DNA of 34,512 bases, taken from assembly GCA_964633225.1 (NCBI GenBank), contig CAZWFQ010000039.1:1-34512 (forward strand), given 5' to 3'. The first letter of the stretch is position 1. Every line of letters begins with the position of its first letter. Both the position numbers and the translations under genes were made by a program. This stretch comes from JAKQIM01 sp964633225. Lineage in GTDB: Bacteria > Chloroflexota > Anaerolineae > Anaerolineales > UBA4823. The notes beneath the pieces are model-generated. The model was not told the DNA's origin, did not search any database, and worked only from the letters and a program-made list of their open reading frames with translations. This document shows, piece by piece, positions 15,282 to 23,444 of the stretch.

Positions 15282-16046
15282 GTGACAATTCACTTCTACT
15301 TTTCTTTGGTCCCAGAAGCACTGATTGCCTCTATGCTGGATCCCGAAGAATTCGGCTTCTATTATGCTGTGGGGACATCGAAGAAAACGCGTGGACAGGC
15401 TATGTTCTTTGAGGTCGATCCCGCTTACCGGAATCCATATTTCCGCATCGATGAAGCCCTGGCGCGCTGTATCCCTGATGAAGACGGAACCCCAAAAACA
15501 TCCGTCTACATCTCGATTTACCGCGTTTTAGAGCATATTGATCTCAACATGTTAATGTCGCTCTATCTGACAACGCAAGATGGCCGAACCCTGGAACTCA
15601 AACCATCTCCGGATATGCCCAATCACGAGAAGGGTCTGCATTTGTACCAAGAAATTGCGCCGGTTTCTCCATTGGTGGTCAGTGTTCTCTCACCAATAGA
15701 ATTCTACGAACTGATCGTGCGCGATCCGTCTTCTCTGGTCACAGTACCGGCCATTACCTTTGCAGAACTCGACCTGGGCGAGCTGGCAGATGATCCTGAG
15801 ATGGGGTTGATGGATAACCTCCCCTATAGCAACAGCGACCACCTGCGCGAATGCTTGAGCCAGGTCCAAACCAAGTATATCTCCACCAAGATGGTCGACC
15901 GCGCCTTTGTTCCCAAGCTTCAGTATCGTACGGTCAAGAATGGCTTCTTTGTTGGGAACGGTAAACAGCTCAAGTACTACCCCATGCCGTCGCAGACGGA
16001 ACTGCGTGCTGAGAATTATCGTTGGTTCCGATCAGCAAATATGTAA
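15282..16046 (+). CDS. Conserved-looking protein of unknown function
   Basis: I do not recognise this 254-residue soluble protein. It has no signal peptide or membrane segment and begins MTIHFYFSLVPEALIASMLD. It contains a charged middle with acidic patches (about 165-180) and ends in a Tyr/Arg-rich tail. A GTG start has a clear AAAGGAGCT ribosome-binding site. It is clearly a real gene: long frame, good ribosome-binding site, its own AT-rich upstream region. Its base composition is less GC-rich than its neighbours. It precedes hppA by 94 bases. Confidence 0.75.
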   Translation: MTIHFYFSLVPEALIASMLDPEEFGFYYAVGTSKKTRGQAMFFEVDPAYRNPYFRIDEALARCIPDEDGTPKTSVYISIYRVLEHIDLNMLMSLYLTTQDGRTLELKPSPDMPNHEKGLHLYQEIAPVSPLVVSVLSPIEFYELIVRDPSSLVTVPAITFAELDLGELADDPEMGLMDNLPYSNSDHLRECLSQVQTKYISTKMVDRAFVPKLQYRTVKNGFFVGNGKQLKYYPMPSQTELRAENYRWFRSANM

Positions 16047-16140
16047 TGTAATCTTACAGGCAACGATTTCAACCAGCCAATGCCCTTATTTTGGCACCCG
16101 GCTGTTTGAGGTCGTCACCTGAATAAATATAGGAGATCAA

Positions 16141-18237
16141 ATGGACTTCAATTACAATATCTGGTTGATTATTGGTATCGCTTCGGGGTTGCTCTCTCTG
16201 GGGGTAGCAATCTTTCTGTATTTCTGGGTCATGAAACAAGACCCAGGCACCAAGGAAGCGCAAGAAGTAGCCGGTTGGATTCGCGAAGGCGCAGCGGCCT
16301 ATCTGAAGCGCCTTTACGCAGCTCTGACAACCTTGGCGCTCATTATCTCGGTTCTGCTCGGGATTGTGTTCAGCCTTGAACAGGGCGTCTTGGGGGCAGA
16401 AACAGGAAGTGCTTCCTTCTTGCCTTTTGGCATCATCATGGCATTGGCCTTCATCACGGGGTCACTTTGCTCGGCTGTGGCTGGCTTCATGGGCATGCGC
16501 GTTGCAGTTGAGGCCAATGTACGCACGGCTACCGCAGCCCGCAAAGACCTAGCTGGGGCATTCAAGCTGTCCTTCTATGCGGGTGCGGTGCTAGGCCTGG
16601 CTATGGTAGGCCTGGCAATCATCGGCATGAGCGTGATCTACATGCTGACCCACAATGCCCAGGCAGTGCTTGGCTTCAGCTTCGGCGCATCCACCCTGGC
16701 CCTCCTGGCCAAGGCAGGCGGCGGCATCTATACCAAAACAGCCGATATCGCCGCCGACCTGGTTGGTAAGGTTGAGATCGGCATCCCTGAAGATGACCCT
16801 CGTAACCCGGCAGTCGTTGCCGACAACGTGGGCGATAACGTGGGCGATGTGGCTGGCATGGGTGCAGACATTTTCGACAGCTACGTGGCTTCGGCAGTGG
16901 CAGTGATGCTCCTGGGGGCAACCTTTGGCCTCAAGGATCGCCTGGATCCCGTCCTCTACACGATCTTACCGCTCATTATCTGCGCCCTTGGCATCTTAGC
17001 CTCTCTGTTGGGTATCCAGTTTGTACGCGTCAAAGAAGGCGGCAAACCCGGCGCGGCGCTGAATCGCGGCACAATCATCACCTGCATCATTTTCATCATC
17101 ATGATGTTCGGTCTCAAGTTGGCTTTCCCAATCATCAACATGGGCGTCGTTTGGGCAGTGATTGCAGGAATCATCGCGGGTGTCACCATCGGCTTCACCT
17201 CCGATTATTTCACCAATGACAGCTTTGCACCCGTCAGAGAAACCAGCCGTGTTTCAACCTCCGGTTCAGCCATCACCATCATTACCGGTTTCAGCTATGG
17301 GCTCATCTCCATTATCCCTTCTGTCATCGGGATCGTTACGGCCACCCTTGCAGCTTACTACATTGCCGAGGCCAACGGCCTGCCGGGCATCTACGGCATC
17401 GGTATTGCCGCGGTGGGCATGCTTTCCATCAGCGGCATGATCGTCTCGGCAGACGCCTACGGCCCGATCGTGGATAATGCCCGCGGGATTGCTGAAATGG
17501 CCAGTATGGGGCAAGAAGTCATCGACCGCGCAGATGTGCTCGACGCGGCCGGCAACACCGCCAAAGCCATCACCAAGGGCTTCTCAATCAGCGCCGCTGC
17601 CCTGACCGTACTGGCCTTGTTCGCAGCCTTCTCTGAAGTGATGGCTGCACACGGGGTCAACATCACCATCAGCCTGCGCTCCCCCATTGTGGTTGCCGGC
17701 GTTTTCTTGGGCGCCATTACCCCGCCGCTTTTCAGCGCACTGACCATGCTGGCGGTGACACATAATGCCTTTGACATGATCGAAGAGATCCGGCGCCAGT
17801 TCCATGCCGAGCCCGGTATCCTTGCCGGCACGCATAAGCCAGATTATGCCCGTTGTGTCAGCCTGGCTGCTCATGGCGCCCTCAACTCGCTGGCTATTCC
17901 TGCCTTCTTGGCCGTGGGCCTGCCGCTTGTGGTCGGTTTTATCTTGGGGCCCGACGCCCTGGGTGGTTTCTTGGGTGGCGCCATCTTTACAGGCGTGATC
18001 TTCGCCCTGCTGATGAGCAATGCCGGCGGGCTGTGGGATAATGCCAAGAAGTATATCGAAACCGGAAAGTTCGGCGGCCCTGGCTCTGAAGCCCATAAGG
18101 CAGCCGTGGTTGGAGATACCGTTGGCGATCCCTTCAAGGATACTGCTGGGCCATCGCTGAACACCCTCATCACGGTGATGAGCCTGGTATCTTCGCTCTT
18201 CGCCCCCATCATTGCCGCTTTCCACCTGTTCAACTAG
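16141..18237 (+). CDS. hppA: Membrane-bound proton-translocating pyrophosphatase, K+-independent type
   Basis: Couples pyrophosphate hydrolysis to ion pumping across the cytoplasmic membrane. The 698-residue protein has about 16 hydrophobic helices and the substrate site motifs DLVGKVEIGIPEDDPRNPA and DNVGDNVGDVAGMGADIFDS. A second Asp-rich site is near the C-terminus (GDTVGDPFKDTAGPSLN). In the helix that sets cation dependence it reads GNTAKAITKGF. The Lys after GNTx and the Thr three positions later are the residues known for K+-independent, H+-pumping enzymes. TAGGAG precedes the ATG. A perfect hairpin follows the stop. Confidence 0.96.
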   Translation: MDFNYNIWLIIGIASGLLSLGVAIFLYFWVMKQDPGTKEAQEVAGWIREGAAAYLKRLYAALTTLALIISVLLGIVFSLEQGVLGAETGSASFLPFGIIMALAFITGSLCSAVAGFMGMRVAVEANVRTATAARKDLAGAFKLSFYAGAVLGLAMVGLAIIGMSVIYMLTHNAQAVLGFSFGASTLALLAKAGGGIYTKTADIAADLVGKVEIGIPEDDPRNPAVVADNVGDNVGDVAGMGADIFDSYVASAVAVMLLGATFGLKDRLDPVLYTILPLIICALGILASLLGIQFVRVKEGGKPGAALNRGTIITCIIFIIMMFGLKLAFPIINMGVVWAVIAGIIAGVTIGFTSDYFTNDSFAPVRETSRVSTSGSAITIITGFSYGLISIIPSVIGIVTATLAAYYIAEANGLPGIYGIGIAAVGMLSISGMIVSADAYGPIVDNARGIAEMASMGQEVIDRADVLDAAGNTAKAITKGFSISAAALTVLALFAAFSEVMAAHGVNITISLRSPIVVAGVFLGAITPPLFSALTMLAVTHNAFDMIEEIRRQFHAEPGILAGTHKPDYARCVSLAAHGALNSLAIPAFLAVGLPLVVGFILGPDALGGFLGGAIFTGVIFALLMSNAGGLWDNAKKYIETGKFGGPGSEAHKAAVVGDTVGDPFKDTAGPSLNTLITVMSLVSSLFAPIIAAFHLFN

Positions 18238-18246
18238 ATCAGGTAC

Positions 18247-18293
18247 AGGTTGTTACAATCCAAGGTTATTACAACCTTGGATTGTAACAACCT
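18247..18293 (+). terminator. Perfect 21-bp hairpin after hppA
   Basis: Arms of 21 bases (starting AGGTTGTTACAATCC) pair without a mismatch around the loop ATTAC at 18268-18272. It begins nine bases after the hppA stop and ends 21 bases before the next ATG. No T-tract follows, so it is not a classical terminator. An mRNA-stabilising or processing role is possible. Confidence 0.6.
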
Positions 18294-18314
18294 CAGAGTG
18301 CAATCATCTTTAAG

Positions 18315-19004
18315 ATGAGTCCACACCGGCGCTTTCTCTTGCGGAAGACTGGCCCCTTCCGCCATCCTTCCGCTTTTTTGCTCGGCGCGCAACTGCTGAG
18401 CCTGATTCTATACGCCGTGTTTGACCGCACCCACAATGGGCGCACCCTGCTGGGGGCCGCCGGGGTGCTGGTGCTGGTGATGACGGTGTGGGTGGTGTAC
18501 CGCAGCTCGACCGTCAATTGGATTGCCTGGGTGCTGGGTGCCCCTGCTTTGCTGCTCTTGATAGGTTCAGAGCTTTCAGGCAATGCCGCCCTGCTGGTAT
18601 GGGCAGCCCTGCTAGAAGCCGTCTTGTATTTCTACGCTGCCGCCAGCCTGATCGTGTACATGATGGACGATACGCGCGTCACCACCGACGAACTCTTCGC
18701 GGCCGGCGCCACCTTCACTTTGTTGGCCTGGGGGTTCACCTACCTGTATATCGTCTGCCAGGCCTGGGTGCCGGAGAGCTTTGCCGGAACTACGCACCCA
18801 GGACAGGCCTGGAGCTTCATTGAGTTAATGTCGCTCAGCTTCACTAATCTATCCGCCACTGGTCTGAGCGATATAGCGCCCGTCAGCGCGCCGGCACGGG
18901 TGCTAGTAATGTTAGAGCAGTTTTCTGGTATCCTCTACCTGGCAATGGTCGTATCCCGGCTGATCGGGATGAGCATGGCACACACCAATCGCAGCCGGCC
19001 TTAG
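18315..19004 (+). CDS. Ion-channel-like membrane protein (two-helix pore domain)
   Basis: A 229-residue protein with about five N-terminal hydrophobic helices, then a C-terminal pore-like unit. A helix at 133-150 is followed by a pore loop SFTNLSATGLSDIAP (175-189) and a last helix VLVMLEQFSGILYLAMVVSR. The layout matches the bacterial Ion_trans_2 (potassium channel) family. The selectivity filter, usually TTLGYGD, reads SATGLSD here, so ion selectivity cannot be assumed. It follows hppA in the same direction, 77 bases after its stop and behind the long hairpin. Confidence 0.75.
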   Translation: MSPHRRFLLRKTGPFRHPSAFLLGAQLLSLILYAVFDRTHNGRTLLGAAGVLVLVMTVWVVYRSSTVNWIAWVLGAPALLLLIGSELSGNAALLVWAALLEAVLYFYAAASLIVYMMDDTRVTTDELFAAGATFTLLAWGFTYLYIVCQAWVPESFAGTTHPGQAWSFIELMSLSFTNLSATGLSDIAPVSAPARVLVMLEQFSGILYLAMVVSRLIGMSMAHTNRSRP

Positions 19005-19042
19005 CCTGAGGATTAAACGCCTTCACCTACCCCACTTCGGGG

Positions 19043-19048
19043 TATAAT
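19043..19048 (+). promoter_or_regulatory. -10 box upstream of the chelatase gene
   Basis: A perfect TATAAT 36 bases before the ATG at 19085. No good -35 or TGn extension is seen. The overlapping CCCC/GGGG mini-hairpin (19031-19042) may end the preceding transcript. Confidence 0.5.
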
Positions 19049-19084
19049 TGCACACTGCTTGTACATTATTGATTGAGGAATCGC

Positions 19085-20218
19085 ATGCGACCGATCTATC
19101 CCTTCACTGCTATCGTTGGCCAAGAGCGTATGAAACGCTCGTTGATCTTGAATGCTGTTAACCAGCACATCGGCGGCGTATTGATCCGCGGTGAGCGCGG
19201 CACGGGTAAATCCACCGCGGCGCGCGCCCTGGCTAACCTACTGCCAGAGATCGAAGTCTTTGCCGATTCCCCCTTCAACGATGATCCAGCCGCTCCGCTC
19301 TCCTGGTCAGATTGGGCCAAGGAACACAAAGCCAAGAACATCCCCCTGAAAGCCATCAAGCGCCGCGTGCCCTTCATTGACCTTCCCGTCAGCGCCACCG
19401 AAGACCGCGTCGTTGGCACCCTGGATATCGAAGCCGCCATTCAAAAAGGCGAGCGTCACTTTGAGCCAGGCGTGCTGGCAGCCGCCAACCGCGGCTTGCT
19501 CTATATTGACGAGGTCAACCTGTTGGACGACCATGTGGTAGACCTGCTGCTCGACTCTGCCGCCATGGGCGTCAACGTGGTCGAGCGCGAGGGCATCTCC
19601 TTTGCCCACCCGGCGCGCTTCATCCTGGTTGGCACCATGAACCCCGAAGAGGGCGACTTGCGCCCTCAGCTCTTGGACCGCTTTGCCCTGTCGGCCGAAA
19701 TCTATGGCATCCGCGACGCACGCGAGCGCGTCTTGATCATGGAACGCAACCTGGCCTTCGAAGCCAACCCCGAAAAATTCCGCCGCGATTGGCAAGATCA
19801 AGAAGCCGAGCTCTCCAAGCGCATTGATAAAGCCCGCCACCTGGTGGATGAAGTGACCTACACCAGCCGCGACCTGCTCTCCATCGCCGCCCTGACTTCT
19901 TCTTTAAACGTAGAAGGCCACCGCGCCGACCTGGTGATCCTCAAAACCGCCCGCGCCCAGGCCGCCTTCGACGATCGCAAAGCCATCAGCGAGCGCGATA
20001 TTGCCCTGGCAGCCGAGCTGGCCCTGCCGCACCGCATCCGCCAGGGGCCCTTCTCGCAGGCATCCGTCTCGCCTGGCGAGCTGCAAGAGCGCATCGAGCA
20101 GATGCAGGGCGCGGCCGCCGCAGCCGGCGAACCCGAGCCTGCTTCTGAAGACGAACACTCCCCCCATTACGAAAAAAAAAAGCGTAAGCCGGGAAGCCGG
20201 GGAGGAACAGCCGAGTAA
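19085..20218 (+). CDS. chlI: Magnesium/cobalt chelatase ATPase subunit (ChlI-like part of a ChlI-ChlD gene)
   Basis: AAA+ ATPase of the Mg-chelatase/cobaltochelatase family, which drives metal insertion into tetrapyrroles. Walker A GERGTGKS is at residues 36-43 and Walker B LLYIDEVNLL near 138-147. GTMNPEEGDLRPQLLDRF holds sensor 1 and the Arg finger. After about residue 345 comes an acidic linker (EPEPASEDEHSP), as in single-gene ChlI-ChlD proteins. The linker then meets ten A (20172-20181); in this frame the protein ends 12 codons later at TAA 20216-20218. The VWA half continues in the +1 frame. A TTG at 19073 is an alternative start, but GAGGA fits the ATG at 19085. Cobalt rather than magnesium is likely in a non-phototroph, but that is inference. 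Confidence 0.92.
   Translation: MRPIYPFTAIVGQERMKRSLILNAVNQHIGGVLIRGERGTGKSTAARALANLLPEIEVFADSPFNDDPAAPLSWSDWAKEHKAKNIPLKAIKRRVPFIDLPVSATEDRVVGTLDIEAAIQKGERHFEPGVLAAANRGLLYIDEVNLLDDHVVDLLLDSAAMGVNVVEREGISFAHPARFILVGTMNPEEGDLRPQLLDRFALSAEIYGIRDARERVLIMERNLAFEANPEKFRRDWQDQEAELSKRIDKARHLVDEVTYTSRDLLSIAALTSSLNVEGHRADLVILKTARAQAAFDDRKAISERDIALAAELALPHRIRQGPFSQASVSPGELQERIEQMQGAAAAAGEPEPASEDEHSPHYEKKKRKPGSRGGTAE
20172..20181 (+). other. A10 run at the ChlI-ChlD frame transition
   Basis: Ten consecutive A within the acidic/basic linker. The upstream frame reads GAA AAA AAA AAG and stops at 20216. The downstream frame needs one base skipped (+1), two re-read (-2), or one A lost by RNA polymerase slippage or sequencing error. 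A small CCGG-GAAG-CCGG hairpin lies seven bases downstream at 20189-20200. No ATG, GTG or TTG starts the downstream frame near here. Confidence 0.75.
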
Positions 20219-21011
20219 TCCTTCCCAGCTCGACCCGGCCCCGCAGAGCGTTTTCGATATTGGCAACGCCTACTGGTGGGATGGCGGCCAAAAAGTAAAG
20301 ACCGGCGAATCCTTTACCCCCCGCAAACTCGATACCGCCCTCGACAAGCTGTACCGCAAGCGCGCCGGGCGGCGCTCTCGCACCCACACCGACCGCAAAC
20401 GCGGCAGGTATATCCAGTCCCGCCCTGCCCAGGGCAAAACCGATGACCTGGCCTTCGATGCCACCCTGCGCGCCGCGGCGCCTTTCCAACGTGAGCGCGC
20501 CGACCTGCGCAAGAAGGTGGCCTTTGCCATCCGCCCATCCGATTTTCACCGCAAGGTACGCGTCAAGAGAACATCCAACCTGGTGCTCTTCGTGGTAGAT
20601 GCCTCCTGGTCGATGGCCGTGGCCGAGCGCATGTCAGCCACCAAGGGCGCCATCCTGTCCTTGCTTACTGATGCCTACCAGCGCCGTGACCGGGTGGGGC
20701 TGGTGGTCTTTCAGAAGGACCGCGCCACCCTGGTGCTGCCGCCCACCAACTCGGTCATGCTGGCCCAGCGCGCNNNNNNNNNNNNNNNNNNNNNNNNNNN
20801 NNNNNNNNNNNNNNNNNNNNNNNNNNNNNNNNNNNNNNNNNNNNNNNNNNNNNNNNNNNNNNNNNNNNNNNNNCACGCCGCCTTCGACCAGGGCCTGGCC
20901 CAGGCCCTGGCTGAGCACCTCAAAGCCCCCTGCTACACCCTGACCGACCTGAAAGCCGAGACGTTGTATAAGACGGTCCGAGACGAAATGGACGCCCCAA
21001 GAGGTGGATAA
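20172..21011 (+). CDS. chlD: Chelatase VWA subunit (ChlD-like C-terminal part), out of frame with ChlI and gapped
   Basis: This is the C-terminal half of a ChlI-ChlD type chelatase. It has a basic segment, GNAYWW followed by KLYRKRAGRRSRT, then the integrin-I/VWA domain with the MIDAS motif DASWS at 20598-20612 and VGLVVFQKDRATLVLPPT. After the 100-N gap the typical ending AQALAEHLKAPCYTLTDLKA remains. There is no usable start codon between the A10 run and the VWA domain, so expression as a functional protein requires frameshifting or slippage from the ChlI frame, unless the run is an assembly error. The 3' end overlaps the next gene's possible GTG start. Confidence 0.85.
   Translation, partial: KKKSVSREAGEEQPSNPSQLDPAPQSVFDIGNAYWWDGGQKVKTGESFTPRKLDTALDKLYRKRAGRRSRTHTDRKRGRYIQSRPAQGKTDDLAFDATLRAAAPFQRERADLRKKVAFAIRPSDFHRKVRVKRTSNLVLFVVDASWSMAVAERMSATKGAILSLLTDAYQRRDRVGLVVFQKDRATLVLPPTNSVMLAQRXXXXXXXXXXXXXXXXXXXXXXXXXXXXXXXXXXHAAFDQGLAQALAEHLKAPCYTLTDLKAETLYKTVRDEMDAPRGG
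20774..20873. other. Assembly gap of 100 N inside the VWA domain
   Basis: Exactly 100 N, true length unknown. The VWA residues that normally follow the second strand (including the TDG-type motif) are hidden here. Confidence 0.95.
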
Positions 21012-21012
21012 C

Positions 21013-22539
21013 TTGAAACGCTGCCTGGCACTGCTTGCAATGCTCTTCCTCCTTGCCGCCTGCAACCTGCCCCAGCCCCCTGGCGCAGCGGCCCCCACCA
21101 GCCCGCCCACTGCCACGCTCGAGGCCCCAGACCCCACGCTCATCGCCTCGCCACCCCCCACTGATGCGCCCATTCTCGCATCCACTACAGAGCCCACGCC
21201 CGAAGCCGCGCCACAGTCAGCTCCGCCCGTCTATACCCTGGAGGCGATACTCGACTACTATACGCACACACTGGCTGTCACCGAAACGGTGACCTACACC
21301 AACAACAGCAGCAGCCCCATCCCCAACCTGGTGATGTTCGTCGAGCCCAACCGTTACGCCAGCGGATTTGCCCTGCACGCGCTGACCTTGGATGGCAGCC
21401 AGGCAGTCGAAACCTACAGCTTATCTGGCAACCGCCTGGAAATCCCCCTCTCTGTACCGCTGATGCCGGGCCAAAGCTTGACACTGACCCTGCGCTTCGA
21501 CCTCTCTCTGCCCGCCATCCCTGAGCCATCTGACACCACCAAGCCCATGCCCTACGGCTACACCGCCCGCCAAACCAACCTGGTGGATTGGTATGCCTTC
21601 TTCCCGCCATACACGCCTGACCAGGGCTGGATGTGGCGCCAGCCGGGGCATTTTGGCGAGCACCAGGTCTATGAGGCCGCCGTGTACCAGGTGACGATCA
21701 GCCTCGACCTGCCGGTGCTGGATGTGGTGGCGGCTGCCAGCGCCCCCGCCGCGCAAGACGGGCTGACTTACCGCTACACCATGCCCCTGGCGCGCAATTT
21801 CGTCTGGTCGGCCAGCCAACAGTACCAGGTGCTCAGCCAACAGGTGGGCGAGGTGACCGTCTACAGCTACTACTTCCCCTACAATACCACTGCCGGCGAG
21901 GCCGCCCTCTGGTACACTGCCAAGGCCCTGGAAACCTACAGCCAGGTGTACGGTCCTTATCCTTACAGCACCTTGAGCGTGGTGGAAGCCGATTTCTTGG
22001 ATGGCATGGAATACGGCGGGCTGTACTTCCTCAGCCGCGGCTTTTACGATCTCTACGATGAGACCCCCTTTGGCTACCTGCCCATCATCGCCGCCCACGA
22101 AACCGCTCACCAATGGTGGTACGGCATAGTGGGCAACGACCAGGCCAAAGAGCCCTGGCTGGACGAATCCTTGTGCACCTTCAGCGAGCGCGTCTTCTAC
22201 GAGAATGTCTATCCTGACCTGCAATTTGGCGCCCAACCGGTGGTGGATTGGTGGCATTATTTCCGCATTGACTATTACGAACCCGACGGCTGGGTAAATG
22301 GCAGTCTCTACGATTACAATGGGTACCGGCGCTACCGTAATGCCGTTTACCTGCGCGGCGCCGATTTCTTACAAGACCTGCGCCAGCAGGTGGGCGACGA
22401 GGCCTTCTTTGCCTTCTTGCAAGATTATGCCGTCCAAAAGGCTTTCCAGACTGCCTCGGCTGAGGATTTCTTTGCTATACTAGAAGAGCATACCGATCAG
22501 GATATCAACCCTTTATTGGCAGAGTATTTCCAACCCTAA
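21013..22539 (+). CDS. M1-family zinc metallopeptidase lipoprotein
   Basis: Exported aminopeptidase-like enzyme. The N-terminus is a lipoprotein signal peptide ending in LLAAC (Cys17), followed by a Pro/Thr-rich spacer to about residue 70. The M1 N-terminal beta domain leads to DGMEYGGL (the GAMEN-type substrate loop) and the zinc site HETAHQWW (His362, Glu363, His366), with the third ligand Glu385 in LDESLCTFSE at the correct 18-residue spacing. All catalytic ligands are present. TTG at 21013 is preferred because GAGGTGG lies five bases upstream. A GTG at 21004 overlapping the chelatase stop is the alternative. It is probably co-transcribed with the chelatase gene. Confidence 0.92.
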   Translation: MKRCLALLAMLFLLAACNLPQPPGAAAPTSPPTATLEAPDPTLIASPPPTDAPILASTTEPTPEAAPQSAPPVYTLEAILDYYTHTLAVTETVTYTNNSSSPIPNLVMFVEPNRYASGFALHALTLDGSQAVETYSLSGNRLEIPLSVPLMPGQSLTLTLRFDLSLPAIPEPSDTTKPMPYGYTARQTNLVDWYAFFPPYTPDQGWMWRQPGHFGEHQVYEAAVYQVTISLDLPVLDVVAAASAPAAQDGLTYRYTMPLARNFVWSASQQYQVLSQQVGEVTVYSYYFPYNTTAGEAALWYTAKALETYSQVYGPYPYSTLSVVEADFLDGMEYGGLYFLSRGFYDLYDETPFGYLPIIAAHETAHQWWYGIVGNDQAKEPWLDESLCTFSERVFYENVYPDLQFGAQPVVDWWHYFRIDYYEPDGWVNGSLYDYNGYRRYRNAVYLRGADFLQDLRQQVGDEAFFAFLQDYAVQKAFQTASAEDFFAILEEHTDQDINPLLAEYFQP

Positions 22540-22600
22540 ATTTTTAAGGGTACTGTAGAGCAGGAAGCCCGCTTTACATTCCCCAAGAAGGAGGCAGTCC

Positions 22601-23353
22601 ATGAAACTCAAACCCCTTTGGCTCATCCTGGCGATCCTGCTTCTGCCTGCCCTGGCCTGCGATATCCCCCTGGCCCCGCCCGATATTGATACCCCCCCGC
22701 CAGGTATGGCGACCCCCACACCGCTGGTTGGCAGCGGTGTGGCAGTGGGCCGCGACCCCGGCCCCACACAGCCCCCGGCCAACATTCCCACCCGCACACC
22801 GGTCAACAACCCCTCGGCCGAAGAAGCCATCGAAACCTATGCCCGCGAGGTACTGGGCCTGGAGGTAGAAGTCACCCTGGCAACCAGCATGGTGCAAGAT
22901 TTGGACATCCCCCTCTCAAAAGAGCAGGAGGTTGAATCAGCCCTGGCCCTTTCAGGCGTCACCTACTTTGGCATCTGGCCAGAGGGCATGGCGGCCGTGG
23001 CCCTGGGTGAGGGAGGTGTCAGCGGCGATTTTCTGGTTGATGTGCAAGATGCCTCGCTGGGGGCCTTTTCAACCCGCAGCAGCACAGACATGCCCACCGA
23101 TGCCGCCTCAGCCCTGGCACTGCTGCAAGCCACTTACCCCGGGCTGGTCGATTTCCCCCTGGTGCAAGATGAGGAAGCCGCCGAAGGCTTTGTGTTCACC
23201 AACACCAGCCCCGATGTGATCCAGCTTCCGGGCATCCAGGCTACCCTCAAGGGTACCGTCGTCAGGGCAGGTGTGGCCCCCGGGGGCCGCGCCAACACCT
23301 CAGTGCTATGGGCGGTGATCGCCTCTGGCATGTTAGCGACGCCCTTCGAGTAA
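22601..23353 (+). CDS. Lipoprotein of unknown function
   Basis: A 250-residue exported protein with a lipoprotein signal peptide ending LPALAC (Cys20) and a Pro/Thr/Gly-rich spacer to about residue 70. The globular part shows no recognisable family. GGAGG lies eight bases before the ATG. It follows the M1 peptidase by 61 bases and precedes another uncharacterised membrane protein in the same direction, so the three may be a cell-surface unit. That is inferred from position only. Confidence 0.75.
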   Translation: MKLKPLWLILAILLLPALACDIPLAPPDIDTPPPGMATPTPLVGSGVAVGRDPGPTQPPANIPTRTPVNNPSAEEAIETYAREVLGLEVEVTLATSMVQDLDIPLSKEQEVESALALSGVTYFGIWPEGMAAVALGEGGVSGDFLVDVQDASLGAFSTRSSTDMPTDAASALALLQATYPGLVDFPLVQDEEAAEGFVFTNTSPDVIQLPGIQATLKGTVVRAGVAPGGRANTSVLWAVIASGMLATPFE

Positions 23354-23444
23354 ATAGAGGATATTTAGGGAGTGATGCCCCGCCTGCATGGGAAGGCCTC
23401 ACTCCCCAAGCCCCACTTTTCCGATGCGCTCAAGGAGGCTTCCG

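Noticed and set aside
19031..19042. CCCC-ACTTC-GGGG as terminator of the channel gene
   Set aside because: Only a five-base stem with no proper T-tract, overlapping the next gene's -10 box.
20001..20171. Start of the ChlD frame inside ChlI
   Set aside because: Before the A10 run this frame is only a shadow of the ChlI coding sequence; the ChlD reading begins at or after the run.
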